From NCBI GenBank assembly GCA_947471035.1, contig CANIWJ010000016.1, positions 1 through 46,055 on the forward strand: a stretch of 46,055 nt of DNA. The letters are read 5' to 3'. This stretch comes from Verrucomicrobiota bacterium (GTDB lineage Bacteria > Verrucomicrobiota > Verrucomicrobiia > Opitutales > Opitutaceae). The position numbers and the translations under genes were made by a program. The notes under the pieces were generated by a model that saw only the letters and a list, made by a program, of their open reading frames with translations, was not told where the DNA came from and made no database searches. Position 1 is the first letter of the stretch; each line of letters starts with the position of its first letter. This document shows, in pieces, positions 9,016 to 17,843 of the stretch.

Positions 9016-11412
9016 TTACGGCGTAAACGCCCCTAGGCCATCCGGTGAAAGGTTTTGTACACGGCTATATTTTTTGGCTTCATCCATCAAAACCGTACTT
9101 TTTTTCGGCTCCAATGACTTAAGCGCTTCTGCCACACCAAACAAGACCTCAGCGACCGCGTAAGGATCTTTGTATGCTACCGCACCCTGCGCCGCACGAA
9201 TGAGGGCTCGAATTGCGTCGTTTTTCTTTCCCGCACGCACAAGTGCGAAAGCCTGTGCGGCAATTTTATTAAAATTATCGAGTGCTTGAATGTAAACGGC
9301 ATGCGGATGGCCTTCCGTCTTCCAAGTAGCGTAAATTGAATCGTAATCAGGCTTGGAGAATTTACAGGGAGCACTTCCTAACATTTCGGCAACTCTGCTA
9401 TATATGTCACGCGCTGCGTTTTCCAAGGAATGCAAGGCGCGAGCGTGCTGAACAGATGCTTCCGCCGCTTTAGTGGCCAACCCCGGATTGATCAGCAATG
9501 CGTGTACATATTCAGCCATCGCCGTAATATCAATATAAGGCACGTTTTTACAAAACGCGGCCTCAGTTTCTGATGCTCCGGGAATAATAAATTTTACGAC
9601 AGGTCTTGCCATGGCGGCGGCTTCGATCGCGGGTAAGGTCAGATTATCACGCCGCGAGGCTAAACAAAAAACATCGGCGGCAGCGATCAGCGTCTGCGCT
9701 TTGGCATGTTCACCGACAAACTGCCCCATCCGTTCCAACCCCATAATCCGTAAATCACGGTTTAGAACCGATTCGTGCTCAGCCGAAGTGAACCCACCTA
9801 TCCACACGCAGCTCAAGGCACGATCCGGCCCCATCCGATCGCGAAGCGCGCGCACAAACTGTGGAAACAAATCGGCTCCGCCGACAAGATCCGGCACATC
9901 ACAAAAGACCACTAATGCCGCATCCGGCGCTATACCTAACGATGACCGCAATTCATTAACATCATTTACATTAGAAGCTTCCTTCAGCCGGACTAAGTCA
10001 ACCAACCCGGCAGGCCACGAATCAACGACACAAGTATCGACTGCGTACCGATTCACAAGGGCTTCGCGCAAAACAGGCTCACTCACCAGTAATCGCTGAC
10101 TCGACCCGAGCACGCGGGCCAGCGCACGCGCCGGTGTGTTATCAAGCGATTTAAGCGAATCCGATAGATAAGTCCAAACCGGCAAATCACTGATACCCAG
10201 CTTATCAAGCAGGGCCATGCCGTTCAGGGTATGAACCAACACCAAACGATATGAGCTGGAACGAGCCGGCGTGATCGAAGCACCACCGGCTATAAATATG
10301 GTGCTCACTTTATGAAACTCCTGGTGCAACACCCCGGGCTTTCCCACCACGATATCAAAAGACAGGGAGCGTTCGCGTTTTAGCCATCGTAATAAAGTCA
10401 GAATCTCAAGATTGGCATTGGTCCGATTCGTGTCAGGCAGCACACATAATAATCGCCCCGGAGGAGGCTCGTTTTTCTCCAAAGGCTTGGGATCTATCAA
10501 TAAACGCAGCACTTCGCGCATTTCATCGGGGCTTATTTTACTATTAGCTCCGACCAAGTAATCACCCATGTCTTGATCTGCCACCGCATCAGTCGGGAGC
10601 ACCCTGAGTTTCTTTAAAAAATCCCATTTAGCGTTTACGGATTCAGAAGATAACGCTTGTTGGAGGCCGATCGGATTGTTGCGCCAACTGGAATCCAACA
10701 TGAAATCCGCCAGCGTAGGCATGGGAAAAGTGCCGTATATAGACACCTTACAACCAAAGGTCAGCGCATAGGCGACATGACTTCCCCAATCATTGGTAGT
10801 CACGGTCTCGAACTGCTCGAAAAGTGATCGCATTCGAGGAAGCGAATTCAAGTCGTCCGGTTGCGCACCATAGATCACCTCGATGCCCACCGAGGTGAAT
10901 TCCTGCACCCAGAGACCGTTTTTTTTGCAATTAGGATGTACACAGGCGACAACCCGATCAAAGCGACCCGCAACCGCCTTGATCTCGTTGGCATAGGCCA
11001 GGTAGAGCGAACGATCCGCCGGCCTGGCGCCGTTGAGCGTATGGCACGGCATCACCAACAGGCTGCGCGGCACACGGGGCAGGCCGGAAGCGGGTGCGTA
11101 TAAAATCGGCAAACTGATCGCTCGCGCGTGCCCATACCCATCGGCCTTAAGTTGCTCCGCCTGATCTTCGCGCGCGGTGTAGACCGGCAGGCTGCGCGTG
11201 AAAGAAGCTCCGTAAATCCACATCTTCGGCGTGGTCGCATACCAAGGCCCGTCACAACCATGAACCCACACCCCACGAATAGAATAGGGCTCGCTAATTT
11301 CTAGACCGGCGTATTTCGCGGCGATGCGAAAAGCGCTATAGTTGTCCGACCAACCGTTGTCCGAGTGGTTTATTAATTGGACGGTTTGAACCGGGTGCGT
11401 TTGCAGATTCAT
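9016..11412 (-). CDS. Large glycosyltransferase-like protein with central GT4 domain
   Basis: About 798 aa from the ATG at 11412; the frame is open to 11529, but that leader looks non-coding. Residues ~1-330 form a Rossmann-like region (LINHSDNGWSDNYSAFR, RSLLVMPCHTLNG, FDRVVACVHPNCK, VTTNDWGSHVAYALTFGCKV) reminiscent of capsule or sialyl-type transferases. Residues ~370-690 look like a GT-B/GT4 core (LLCVLPDTNRTNANLEILTL, VFCDVPDLVGGADLFPQFVR, VFCLASRRDNLTLPAIEAAA, the donor-site E region). The last ~110 residues are helical. It is a good candidate for the transferase that handles the nonulosonate, but no direct motif proves this. Most of the gene is ~45-50% GC, unlike the ~65-70% of its neighbours. 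Confidence 0.65.
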   Translation of the reverse strand: MNLQTHPVQTVQLINHSDNGWSDNYSAFRIAAKYAGLEISEPYSIRGVWVHGCDGPWYATTPKMWIYGASFTRSLPVYTAREDQAEQLKADGYGHARAISLPILYAPASGLPRVPRSLLVMPCHTLNGARPADRSLYLAYANEIKAVAGRFDRVVACVHPNCKKNGLWVQEFTSVGIEVIYGAQPDDLNSLPRMRSLFEQFETVTTNDWGSHVAYALTFGCKVSIYGTFPMPTLADFMLDSSWRNNPIGLQQALSSESVNAKWDFLKKLRVLPTDAVADQDMGDYLVGANSKISPDEMREVLRLLIDPKPLEKNEPPPGRLLCVLPDTNRTNANLEILTLLRWLKRERSLSFDIVVGKPGVLHQEFHKVSTIFIAGGASITPARSSSYRLVLVHTLNGMALLDKLGISDLPVWTYLSDSLKSLDNTPARALARVLGSSQRLLVSEPVLREALVNRYAVDTCVVDSWPAGLVDLVRLKEASNVNDVNELRSSLGIAPDAALVVFCDVPDLVGGADLFPQFVRALRDRMGPDRALSCVWIGGFTSAEHESVLNRDLRIMGLERMGQFVGEHAKAQTLIAAADVFCLASRRDNLTLPAIEAAAMARPVVKFIIPGASETEAAFCKNVPYIDITAMAEYVHALLINPGLATKAAEASVQHARALHSLENAARDIYSRVAEMLGSAPCKFSKPDYDSIYATWKTEGHPHAVYIQALDNFNKIAAQAFALVRAGKKNDAIRALIRAAQGAVAYKDPYAVAEVLFGVAEALKSLEPKKSTVLMDEAKKYSRVQNLSPDGLGAFTP

Positions 11413-11744
11413 CGGTGAGCGGGCCGGACGGCGCTTTTCAGAATCCGATCGCAGCAAGTGGGATAAATGTTGGTCGGTCGGGGTTTGAACATACTCGGCT
11501 GGCCAATGAGCAAATACCAAACCATACAAACACCCACTCCCTCAACCCGTTGTTAACCTGTATTTTATCAGGTGAATTATCGCGAAAACAGAAAATCTCC
11601 CGCCTGCAAAAAAGACTGAGGCATGCACCCGGCAAATCCTTCCCCCTGGGCCTATTGCGGCGTTTCGCGGGAGACCGGAAAGCAGGTTCAGGCAAACTCT
11701 CCCCATACAGTCTTAAAACAAAACCCTGAACAAAACGGACTTAT
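11413..11744. other. Intergenic stretch without a recognised gene
   Basis: I see no convincing coding sequence, RNA gene or terminator here. Short open frames exist on both strands but lack protein-like composition and any recognisable motif. The stretch separates the amidotransferase/HisHF genes from the glycosyltransferase genes, so it may hold a promoter for the latter. No convincing sigma-28 or sigma-54 motif was found. Confidence 0.4.
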
Positions 11745-11838
11745 TTTAACGCAAAGTCGCCAAGCCGCTAAGTGCGCAAAGACTAGGAAATGAAGGGTTT
11801 TGTTGCGTTTCTCTGCGCCCTTGCGCCTTTGCGTTAAA
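11745..11838. repeat. Palindromic intergenic repeat with 12-bp perfect terminal inverted repeats
   Basis: TTTAACGCAAAG (11745-11756) and CTTTGCGTTAAA (11827-11838) are perfect inverted repeats. The adjoining bases also match imperfectly, as degenerate CGCAAAG-type units point inward from both ends. Such CGCAAAG-rich palindromes occur as dispersed intergenic elements in many genomes (general knowledge). It lies just downstream of the stop of the 11880-13082 gene, where it could also end transcription. It has no coding capacity. Confidence 0.6.
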
Positions 11839-11879
11839 GTTTGAATCCGAGGGGTAATGGGTATGAACCGGCCATCCGC

Positions 11880-13082
11880 TCAAAGCGATAAGCCCTTGCC
11901 AAACAGGATGTAGGGTTCCGCGCCAGTCACCGGTTCGTGATTGACCCGGTAGGAATCGACAAAGGCTTGCTGGGCGGCATTGAGTGGTGTCGGGCTGACT
12001 GGCGGGGGTGGGCTGAGCTTGTGCAGCAGCCAGTCGAAACCCTCGGGCGCGAGTCCCAGCCAGCGGGCAAACTCGGCGACGCCCTCCTCCACCGGTTGCG
12101 CCGCGTAGTGGGCGGCGATGATCTCGGCGTCGGCGCGGCTGACGCGGCCAAACCGGATCTCGCGGCAAAGCTGATCCACGACCCGCGAGTAACCCAGGCG
12201 GCTCTGCTTCAAAAGGTCGTGGACCGTCATGTAGGTGGCGTCGTCGATCCGGTCGTAGGTATCGAAGGTGCGGGGCTGGCGGGCGCAGCGGGCTCCAAAA
12301 CGATTAACCATCTCCTCGGAGTAGCGGCGGGTGTCCCACGGATAGTAGTTGGAGAGGTAAAGGCCACGGATGCCGTGCTCCAGCAGCTCGGCGTCGGCGG
12401 GATACTCCAAGTCCTCGATATCATTGGGCTGTAACAGACTGGACGTGGTGACGAGTTCGTCGGGCTCCCAGCCAAGCAGATCATAACAATGACGGGAACG
12501 GCGGCTCATCTCCGGTTCCTCCACGTAAGAATGCGTGCCGGTCTGTTCGGTCGGTTGGTGCACCGGCCAGATAACCAGCGGGATGCCCTTGTCGGCGGCG
12601 ACGCGGACCGGGAACTGGGTTTCCCCGGCCAGAAAGGGCCAGCGCAGCGAGCGAAAACGGGCCAGCGACTCGCGAACGAGTTTTTTGTAAATGACCGGAT
12701 TGGACGTGTGCAGCCGGAAATCCACGTCGAAAACCTCGCGCAGCAGATCGATGTTTGCGATGCCCGCCGGGGTGTGAAACTGGCAGTTGTAGGCCACGAC
12801 TAGGGGGTTCAGGCCGAGTTCGTTTTTGACGATGTCGAGCACCTTGAACGACTCGGGCGAGCCGCGCACCGGCACGACGCAGTCGTAGTCGCCCCGGCGG
12901 CGTCCGATGATCGAGGGAATGACGACCTCGCGCAGACGGGCGGCGCGGGCGGCCCAGTCCAGGGAGGTTTTTTCCTCATGGACGCGGCAGCCGGAACAAA
13001 CGCCCTCGTGATCAAGGGTGAGGCCGAAAGGGTGATCCACCGGGTAAAGGCAGCGAGAGCAGGTCGGGCGTGGGCGGTTCAT
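11880..13082 (-). CDS. N-acetyl sugar amidotransferase paralogue (WbpG/PseA family) with degenerate PP-loop
   Basis: 400 aa. The N-terminus has four Cys (8, 11, 29, 32) as in the zinc-binding knuckle of WbpG/PseA amidotransferases. At the place where the family carries the ATP PP-loop SGGxDS, this protein reads RGSPES (residues 73-78). The rest of the domain is retained (LVVAYNCQFHTPAGIANIDLL, FLAGETQFPVRVAADKGIPL). The family, with glutaminase HisH and a HisF-like partner, converts an acetamido group of a sugar to acetamidino. Loss of the PP-loop suggests it does not activate its substrate with ATP and may be a partner subunit of the intact paralogue at 14477-15613. It starts at an ATGA overlap with the HisF-like gene. 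Confidence 0.8.
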   Translation of the reverse strand: MNRPRPTCSRCLYPVDHPFGLTLDHEGVCSGCRVHEEKTSLDWAARAARLREVVIPSIIGRRRGDYDCVVPVRGSPESFKVLDIVKNELGLNPLVVAYNCQFHTPAGIANIDLLREVFDVDFRLHTSNPVIYKKLVRESLARFRSLRWPFLAGETQFPVRVAADKGIPLVIWPVHQPTEQTGTHSYVEEPEMSRRSRHCYDLLGWEPDELVTTSSLLQPNDIEDLEYPADAELLEHGIRGLYLSNYYPWDTRRYSEEMVNRFGARCARQPRTFDTYDRIDDATYMTVHDLLKQSRLGYSRVVDQLCREIRFGRVSRADAEIIAAHYAAQPVEEGVAEFARWLGLAPEGFDWLLHKLSPPPPVSPTPLNAAQQAFVDSYRVNHEPVTGAEPYILFGKGLSL

Positions 13083-13864
13083 TTGCGGAGGGTGCGGACG
13101 CGACGAAGTGGAGCGGGTGGACGGGAGCGCAGGAGCGCCTCGCGCAAAAGGGGGAGCGCGAGTTCCTTTTCCAGAAAGGGATTCCCCAGAGCCACGGCGG
13201 CGGTAACCGGGGCGGCGAGACAGGCGGCGGCCGACGCCTGGTCAAGACCGCCAAACCAGAGGACGGAATGTTCGGGCAACGCGGAGCAGGCGGCGACGAG
13301 CTCAATCGGGAAAGTCCCGGCGCGACCCTCGGCCTCGGCGGCGATCAGCAGATATTCGGATACGGGGCTGCGCCGGAGAAACTCCAGCGTGGCGTCCAGC
13401 GTGGCCGGCACCGGGCCGAGACGGGGAACCGAAGCCGGAGGCAGCGAGGGAGCCCATTCGCCACCCGCACCCAGTCGAAGCGGAACGGAGCCGATCAAAG
13501 CCTGGCGGCCGACGAGGTCGGCGAGTTGCGCCAATTCGCGACCGGGCGAGAAAAGCAGTGATTCCACGACAAAGCGGTCGCAGCCCAACTCCATGAGTCG
13601 GAGCACATCGTCGCGGGAGCGGATTCCGCCGCCGTAGGCCAGAGGGGTGGAAATCTCCGCGCGGCCGATGGCATCCAGCACGACGGGGTCGAGTCCGGGT
13701 CGGCGGGAAATATCAAGGACGAGGATTTCGTCGGCCGACCAGCGGTCGAGGTTGCGCAAGGCGGTGCGCAAGTCGCCGGCGGGTCGGTCGGCGGTGTAGC
13801 CGTAAGATTTGACCAGCCGGCCGTCGCGGACGGTGAGCGCGGCGATGAGGCGTTTAGAAGCCAT
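13079..13864 (-). CDS. HisF-like (beta/alpha)8 barrel, partner of the amidotransferase
   Basis: 261 aa. The HisF/HisA barrel is recognisable from KRLIAALTVRDGRLVKSYGY at the start, LVLDISRR, and the phosphate-binding PLAYGGGIRSRDDVLRLMEL. True HisF has a catalytic Asp in the first strand (CLDVKDG); here the equivalent reads ALTVRDG, so that Asp is replaced by Thr. The second catalytic Asp region also looks changed (IGSVPLRLG). This matches HisF2-type paralogues of O-antigen and flagellar clusters, thought to carry ammonia from HisH to the amidotransferase rather than make imidazole-glycerol phosphate. It overlaps hisH by 11 bases. Histidine biosynthesis is unlikely. Confidence 0.82.
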   Translation of the reverse strand: MASKRLIAALTVRDGRLVKSYGYTADRPAGDLRTALRNLDRWSADEILVLDISRRPGLDPVVLDAIGRAEISTPLAYGGGIRSRDDVLRLMELGCDRFVVESLLFSPGRELAQLADLVGRQALIGSVPLRLGAGGEWAPSLPPASVPRLGPVPATLDATLEFLRRSPVSEYLLIAAEAEGRAGTFPIELVAACSALPEHSVLWFGGLDQASAAACLAAPVTAAVALGNPFLEKELALPLLREALLRSRPPAPLRRVRTLRK

Positions 13865-14471
13865 AATGATCCTCCAGAATATTGCGCACGAGCAGACGGC
13901 CCTGGCCCTGGCTCTTTTCCGGGTGGAACTGAATGCCGACCAGATGGCCGGCGAGATACAGGGCCGGGACCTGGGGCAACGCGGCCACGGGAACGTGACG
14001 AGGCGCGCCGGCGGGCGGACAGACGTATTGATGGTTGAAAAAGAAGGCGTCGGCCGGGCGCAGCGCCCGGGCCAATCCGAGGGCGACGAGTCGCTCGTGG
14101 TCGAGCGAACTCCAACCGGTGTGAAACGACGGCGAACCGGTCAGCGGAGCCACCCGCCCGGGCAGTAAACCGAGCCCGGCGGCGTCGTTGGCTTCGGCAA
14201 GATGGGAAAAGAGCAATTGCGCGCCGAGGCAGATGCCGAGGATGGGCTGACCGGCGGCGTGGCGCGCGCGAAGCGGCTCCAGCAAAGAGAGCGCATGGAT
14301 ACGTTCCAACGCGGTGACGGCGGAGCCGACGCCGGGCAAAAGCAGCAGAGGCGTGGACGCGATTTGCTCGGGCCGGGTGGCGCGCACGACGCTCAAGCCC
14401 AGCGAGCGAAAGAGGCGGTTGAGCGAGCCGATGTTGCCTACGCCGTAATCAAGGATGTGGATCGTGGACAT
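13854..14471 (-). CDS. hisH: HisH-type glutamine amidotransferase (glutaminase subunit)
   Basis: 205 aa, the normal length for HisH. The start IHILDYGVGNIGSLNRLF is typical. The nucleophile Cys81 lies in GICLGAQLLF, and the His183/Glu185 pair in IQFHPEKS completes the class I glutaminase triad. It hydrolyses glutamine and passes ammonia to a HisF-type partner. Because it lies between a HisF-like protein and a WbpG/PseA-type enzyme, it most likely supplies nitrogen for an acetamidino sugar (as HisH2 of Pseudomonas O-antigen loci) rather than for histidine. The preceding gene ends five bases upstream. Confidence 0.9.
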   Translation of the reverse strand: MSTIHILDYGVGNIGSLNRLFRSLGLSVVRATRPEQIASTPLLLLPGVGSAVTALERIHALSLLEPLRARHAAGQPILGICLGAQLLFSHLAEANDAAGLGLLPGRVAPLTGSPSFHTGWSSLDHERLVALGLARALRPADAFFFNHQYVCPPAGAPRHVPVAALPQVPALYLAGHLVGIQFHPEKSQGQGRLLVRNILEDHYGF

Positions 14472-14476
14472 GGCGA

Positions 14477-15613
14477 TTAGGCGATTAGCCCGTGGCCCGG
14501 GCGGAAGCGACGGACGGGACGCGGACCGGAGACGTCGAAAAGCACGGGGTGGGCGAATTTCTTCACATGGGCCCAGAACTCGGCTTCGGTTATGCCGATG
14601 TAGCGGCAGAAAGAGGCGAGGTATTCAGGGGCGCAGGCCTCGTCGTAGTTGTCCGCGTAGGGTATGCCCTCTTCCCGGGTGATCGTGCCGGCGCGGATGA
14701 GCTCGTTGGCGGCCTCGGTGCCGCGCGAAAACCCCAGTTTGTAGTATTTCAGGAGCATGTTCACCACGATCCAGTCCTCGTCGATCATGCTGGTGCCAAA
14801 GAGATCGCCGGTGGCCTCCGGTCCTGCGGGCCGGTGGGTCAAACCGTGGGCGATGGCCAGGGAGGAGTTGTTCGGCATCGACCAGTCCTCCCAAGCGGGC
14901 CCTAGAAAAACGGTCTGGACGCGGGCGCGGCGCAGCGACTCGCGCGAAGGAAATTTGTAAGGCGAAAGCCGCCGGTCGGTGCCCGCCACCTCGGTAAACC
15001 AGGAGAGGTCGCCGCCGGCGAGGGTGTTGGAATTGACCAGATTCTGGCCGTCCCAAATCGAAGAGCCCAGCGTGCCCATGTCGCCCACCTGCAGGGCGGG
15101 ATTTTCGCCCCAAAGAATGAGGGGAATCTTGCGTTCGATCGCAATCTGCGGGACGCCCGAAAACAGCGCCATTTCCGTAGCCTTGCACCAGTTGGCGAAG
15201 CGAAAGAAAGCGGCGCGCACCAACTCCTTGGATAGACGCGGTGCAGGGCCCAAAACCAAAGTGTCAAAGCCCAGTGAAACCAAATTCGCGAGATTGGCGG
15301 CTCCGATATGCGACAAATGGCGCGGGGGATAGGCGACGGAGACCAGCAAAGGCCGCAGACCAAGCTTGTCGCGGACCCAAAGCGCTTGACGGGTGGAATC
15401 TTTTCCACCGGAGACACCGACAATGCAATTGTGACGACGCTCCCGGTTGGTGCGGGTCTTTTCCTTTACGATCGCGGTGAGTTCATGGAAGCGGGCGAGG
15501 TAGTTAACATCGCGAGTCCGAGAGGTAAATTCGCACGCCGGACAGACCCCGTCGGCGTTAAAACGTCCGTTGGGCCGGGTGTTGGGCGTCAGACATCGGC
15601 GGCAATAAATCAT
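14477..15613 (-). CDS. N-acetyl sugar amidotransferase (WbpG/PseA family), intact PP-loop
   Basis: 378 aa. It has paired zinc-knuckle Cys at 4, 7, 24 and 27, then the PP-loop ATP-binding motif SGGKDS at residues 68-73 in CIVGVSGGKDSTRQALWVRD. Further family blocks include LILWGENPALQ and FLGPAWEDW. The enzyme activates the acetamido carbonyl with ATP and, with ammonia from HisH/HisF, forms the acetamidino group found on pseudaminic acid derivatives of Campylobacter flagellin (PseA) or on Pseudomonas O-antigen (WbpG). It starts at an ATGA overlap with the upstream methyltransferase gene. The exact sugar substrate is inferred from the pse genes of the cluster. Confidence 0.88.
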   Translation of the reverse strand: MIYCRRCLTPNTRPNGRFNADGVCPACEFTSRTRDVNYLARFHELTAIVKEKTRTNRERRHNCIVGVSGGKDSTRQALWVRDKLGLRPLLVSVAYPPRHLSHIGAANLANLVSLGFDTLVLGPAPRLSKELVRAAFFRFANWCKATEMALFSGVPQIAIERKIPLILWGENPALQVGDMGTLGSSIWDGQNLVNSNTLAGGDLSWFTEVAGTDRRLSPYKFPSRESLRRARVQTVFLGPAWEDWSMPNNSSLAIAHGLTHRPAGPEATGDLFGTSMIDEDWIVVNMLLKYYKLGFSRGTEAANELIRAGTITREEGIPYADNYDEACAPEYLASFCRYIGITEAEFWAHVKKFAHPVLFDVSGPRPVRRFRPGHGLIA

Positions 15614-16536
15614 GATTTAATCCCAGCAGTTACGATCTTCGACGCCATCACCGCGTGTTGCGTCCTAAGTAGCGGGATGCCTCGTAATATCGGATACGCC
15701 ATGCCCGTAAGCGGGGAAAAACAAACATCGGCCTCCCGAACCAAAGGCGTGTTTGTTAACGGACAACGAAACGCGAGCGCAGGCGAAACCGCCGAGGTCG
15801 GATTCTTTTCCACGATCACGACACCGCTAGGGTTCAATGGGTTAGTGGTGTAAGGCAACAAGCGACATTCCTTCACCTGCGCCCCAATTCCGCGAAATGT
15901 ATCGGCCAGCCCACGGACGTATCCGTGCTGCCGCATGCGTGCCTGCGCTTCACTACTACCGAGTTCATAGATGGGTTCGCACAAAACCACTGCGCGTCGG
16001 GCAACGCGAAGAAGCTCGCGCAGTGCGTCAGTTTCGCGCCCCCCGTTTGGCTCCAAGGAATGGGAGGTATACACGACATCCACACTATCATCAGCCAGCG
16101 GGATTGAGAAAAGGTCTCCCACGAAAACCTCCGCCTTGATGCCCTCTTCTTGAAGCCAATCGCGGGCCACGCTGCAACGCGACCAACTTAAATCAAAACC
16201 CAGCACGGTGGCAGGAGCAGGTGACAATAGACGCGAGACGGTGGAAAGCGTGGTGGCCTCGCCGACGCCCACCTCAAGCAAACTTCCGCCAGCGGGGAAC
16301 AAAGGACGCAAAACGTCCGCCAGCTGACTACACCAGCGAAGATTGTCCGCGCGTGTTTCGCGCACCACCGCCGTATAGCTTCCGGCCTGCAGGTCATAAG
16401 CGATCAAGGTGGCGTCTGAGGTGTTTTGTGCGGTGCCGAGGACTGCCCGGGCATGAGCCATGGCATTCTCCCCGCGTGCGTAGGCTGCGCGCATGCCGAT
16501 GATCAAAGGGCCCAATACATCCGGGGTAAGGTTCAT
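15610..16536 (-). CDS. SAM-dependent methyltransferase with C-terminal Trm112-like segment
   Basis: 308 aa. Motif I is LLEVGVGEATTLSTVSRLL near residues 85-103, followed by an acidic strand end (VLGFDLSW) and the post-motif DDSVDVVYTSHSLEPNGG. This is the class I methyltransferase pattern (Methyltransf_11/25). The C-terminal ~50 residues (FRCPLTNTPLVREADVCFSP, then YPILRGIPLL) resemble a Trm112/zinc-ribbon-like domain. Substrate unknown; the setting points to the flagellar glycan or its precursor. It overlaps the next gene by ATGA. Its GC content is somewhat below that of its neighbours. Confidence 0.75.
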   Translation of the reverse strand: MNLTPDVLGPLIIGMRAAYARGENAMAHARAVLGTAQNTSDATLIAYDLQAGSYTAVVRETRADNLRWCSQLADVLRPLFPAGGSLLEVGVGEATTLSTVSRLLSPAPATVLGFDLSWSRCSVARDWLQEEGIKAEVFVGDLFSIPLADDSVDVVYTSHSLEPNGGRETDALRELLRVARRAVVLCEPIYELGSSEAQARMRQHGYVRGLADTFRGIGAQVKECRLLPYTTNPLNPSGVVIVEKNPTSAVSPALAFRCPLTNTPLVREADVCFSPLTGMAYPILRGIPLLRTQHAVMASKIVTAGIKS

Positions 16537-16577
16537 GTTTTTGATTTTTCGAATGGAAAAGAAACCTGCGAAAACAG

Positions 16578-17807
16578 TCAGGGCTCGACGTGGAATTGGA
16601 TGGACGCGTTGACCTCGCGGGCGCGGGCCTCGGCCTCGGCGCGGGTGGGCGCGGTGACGATAAACACGCCAGCGCGATCAGCGTGGCAACGGATGACGGG
16701 CAGGGTGTCGCCGGGACGTCGCCAAATCTCCAGTTTATGCAGCCAGGGTTTGCCCTCCACCCGCTCCAGGCCGGTGATCGCCCGCAGCCGTCCGGGCGGC
16801 GGAAAAAAATACTGGTTGATCACGGCGTGGTCGCGGGTCGGAACAAGCGCGGCCGGATCGACCGGACGGCCCATGGCGCGGAGTATCGCGACCCGAATAA
16901 TGTCCACCCCGGTGCCGAGCGGGATGAGCGTCGCCGAAAAATCCCCGCCGCTCAGGCGCAAAGCGACCTCTATAACGGCGGGCCCGTCGGGACCGATGAC
17001 GATGTCGCCCTTGATGACGCCGTTGCGCACGCCGAGGGCGCGGGCGCAGGCCGAGATCAAATCCTCGACCGCGGCGCGCTGGGCCGGGGTGCAAGCGGTG
17101 GGAACGAAACCGCCGTTTTCAATGATGTTAGGGGCAAAGGTCGCGAGGTGCTCGTAGTTGCGGTCGGCCCAACCCGGAGTGTGGACGACTCCGTCGATCA
17201 CAAGGGATTCGGTGCTGAGCTGGGGGCCGGGAGTGAAGGCTTCGACGATCAGCCGGCCGCACAGCGACTCGCGCAGCGAGGCGGCGTGAAGCGCGGCGAG
17301 ATCGCACCCTTCGGTCAACAAATACACCCCGCGCGCGCCGGAGCGATCCACGGGCTTCAAGACGAGGGGAAACCCGCGTTCGGAGACCACGGTCTGGAGC
17401 TCTTCCAGCGAGGTGACGGCGCGAAACCAAGGCACCGGGATGCCATGCGCACGGAAATGCTCCTTCATGCGGAGCTTGTCGGTGGCGATCATGGCAGCCT
17501 CCAAGGGGATGGAAGGCAACCCGAGGTGAAGGGCGAGTTCGGCGCCGATCTGCGGAATATCGGTTCCCTGGACCAAGACGCCGCCGATGCGCTTGCCCGA
17601 AGCTTGGAACCGGTCGGCGAACGCCTTGAGCGCGGGAACGTCGCGCGTGCTCACCACGGCGTGGGCGTCGGCGTGGGCGAAGCCGGGCGAGGCGGGGTTG
17701 GCATCCACCGTCACGACCGGGATGCCCAGCGCGCGCGCGGCGTGAATGCTGCAAAGCTGATCGGCGCTGGCACCGAGCAACAAAAGGTAATCGCCGGGAT
17801 CGGACAT
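16578..17807 (-). CDS. ATP-grasp ligase
   Basis: 409 aa. The N-terminal pre-ATP-grasp Rossmann domain begins YLLLLGASADQLCSIHAARA. The ATP-grasp core shows DKLRMKEHFRAHGIPVPWFR, FPLVLKPVDRSGARGVYLL and the metal-binding end VIEVALRLSGGDF. The C-terminal domain (~330-409) is like that of carboxylate-amine ligases. The family makes an acyl-phosphate from a carboxylic acid with ATP and joins it to an amine or other nucleophile. Beside an SDR and a DXS-like enzyme it may attach an unusual acyl group to an amino sugar (inference). It lies 36 bases after the SDR gene. Confidence 0.8.
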   Translation of the reverse strand: MSDPGDYLLLLGASADQLCSIHAARALGIPVVTVDANPASPGFAHADAHAVVSTRDVPALKAFADRFQASGKRIGGVLVQGTDIPQIGAELALHLGLPSIPLEAAMIATDKLRMKEHFRAHGIPVPWFRAVTSLEELQTVVSERGFPLVLKPVDRSGARGVYLLTEGCDLAALHAASLRESLCGRLIVEAFTPGPQLSTESLVIDGVVHTPGWADRNYEHLATFAPNIIENGGFVPTACTPAQRAAVEDLISACARALGVRNGVIKGDIVIGPDGPAVIEVALRLSGGDFSATLIPLGTGVDIIRVAILRAMGRPVDPAALVPTRDHAVINQYFFPPPGRLRAITGLERVEGKPWLHKLEIWRRPGDTLPVIRCHADRAGVFIVTAPTRAEAEARAREVNASIQFHVEP

Positions 17808-17843
17808 GTTTAGGGGTAAATCGGTTACTGGAGAAAAGCCGGG

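Noticed and set aside
13079-14471. hisH and hisF-like genes as part of histidine biosynthesis
   Set aside because: The HisF-like protein lacks the catalytic Asp and both genes are coupled to sugar amidotransferases; no other his genes are nearby.
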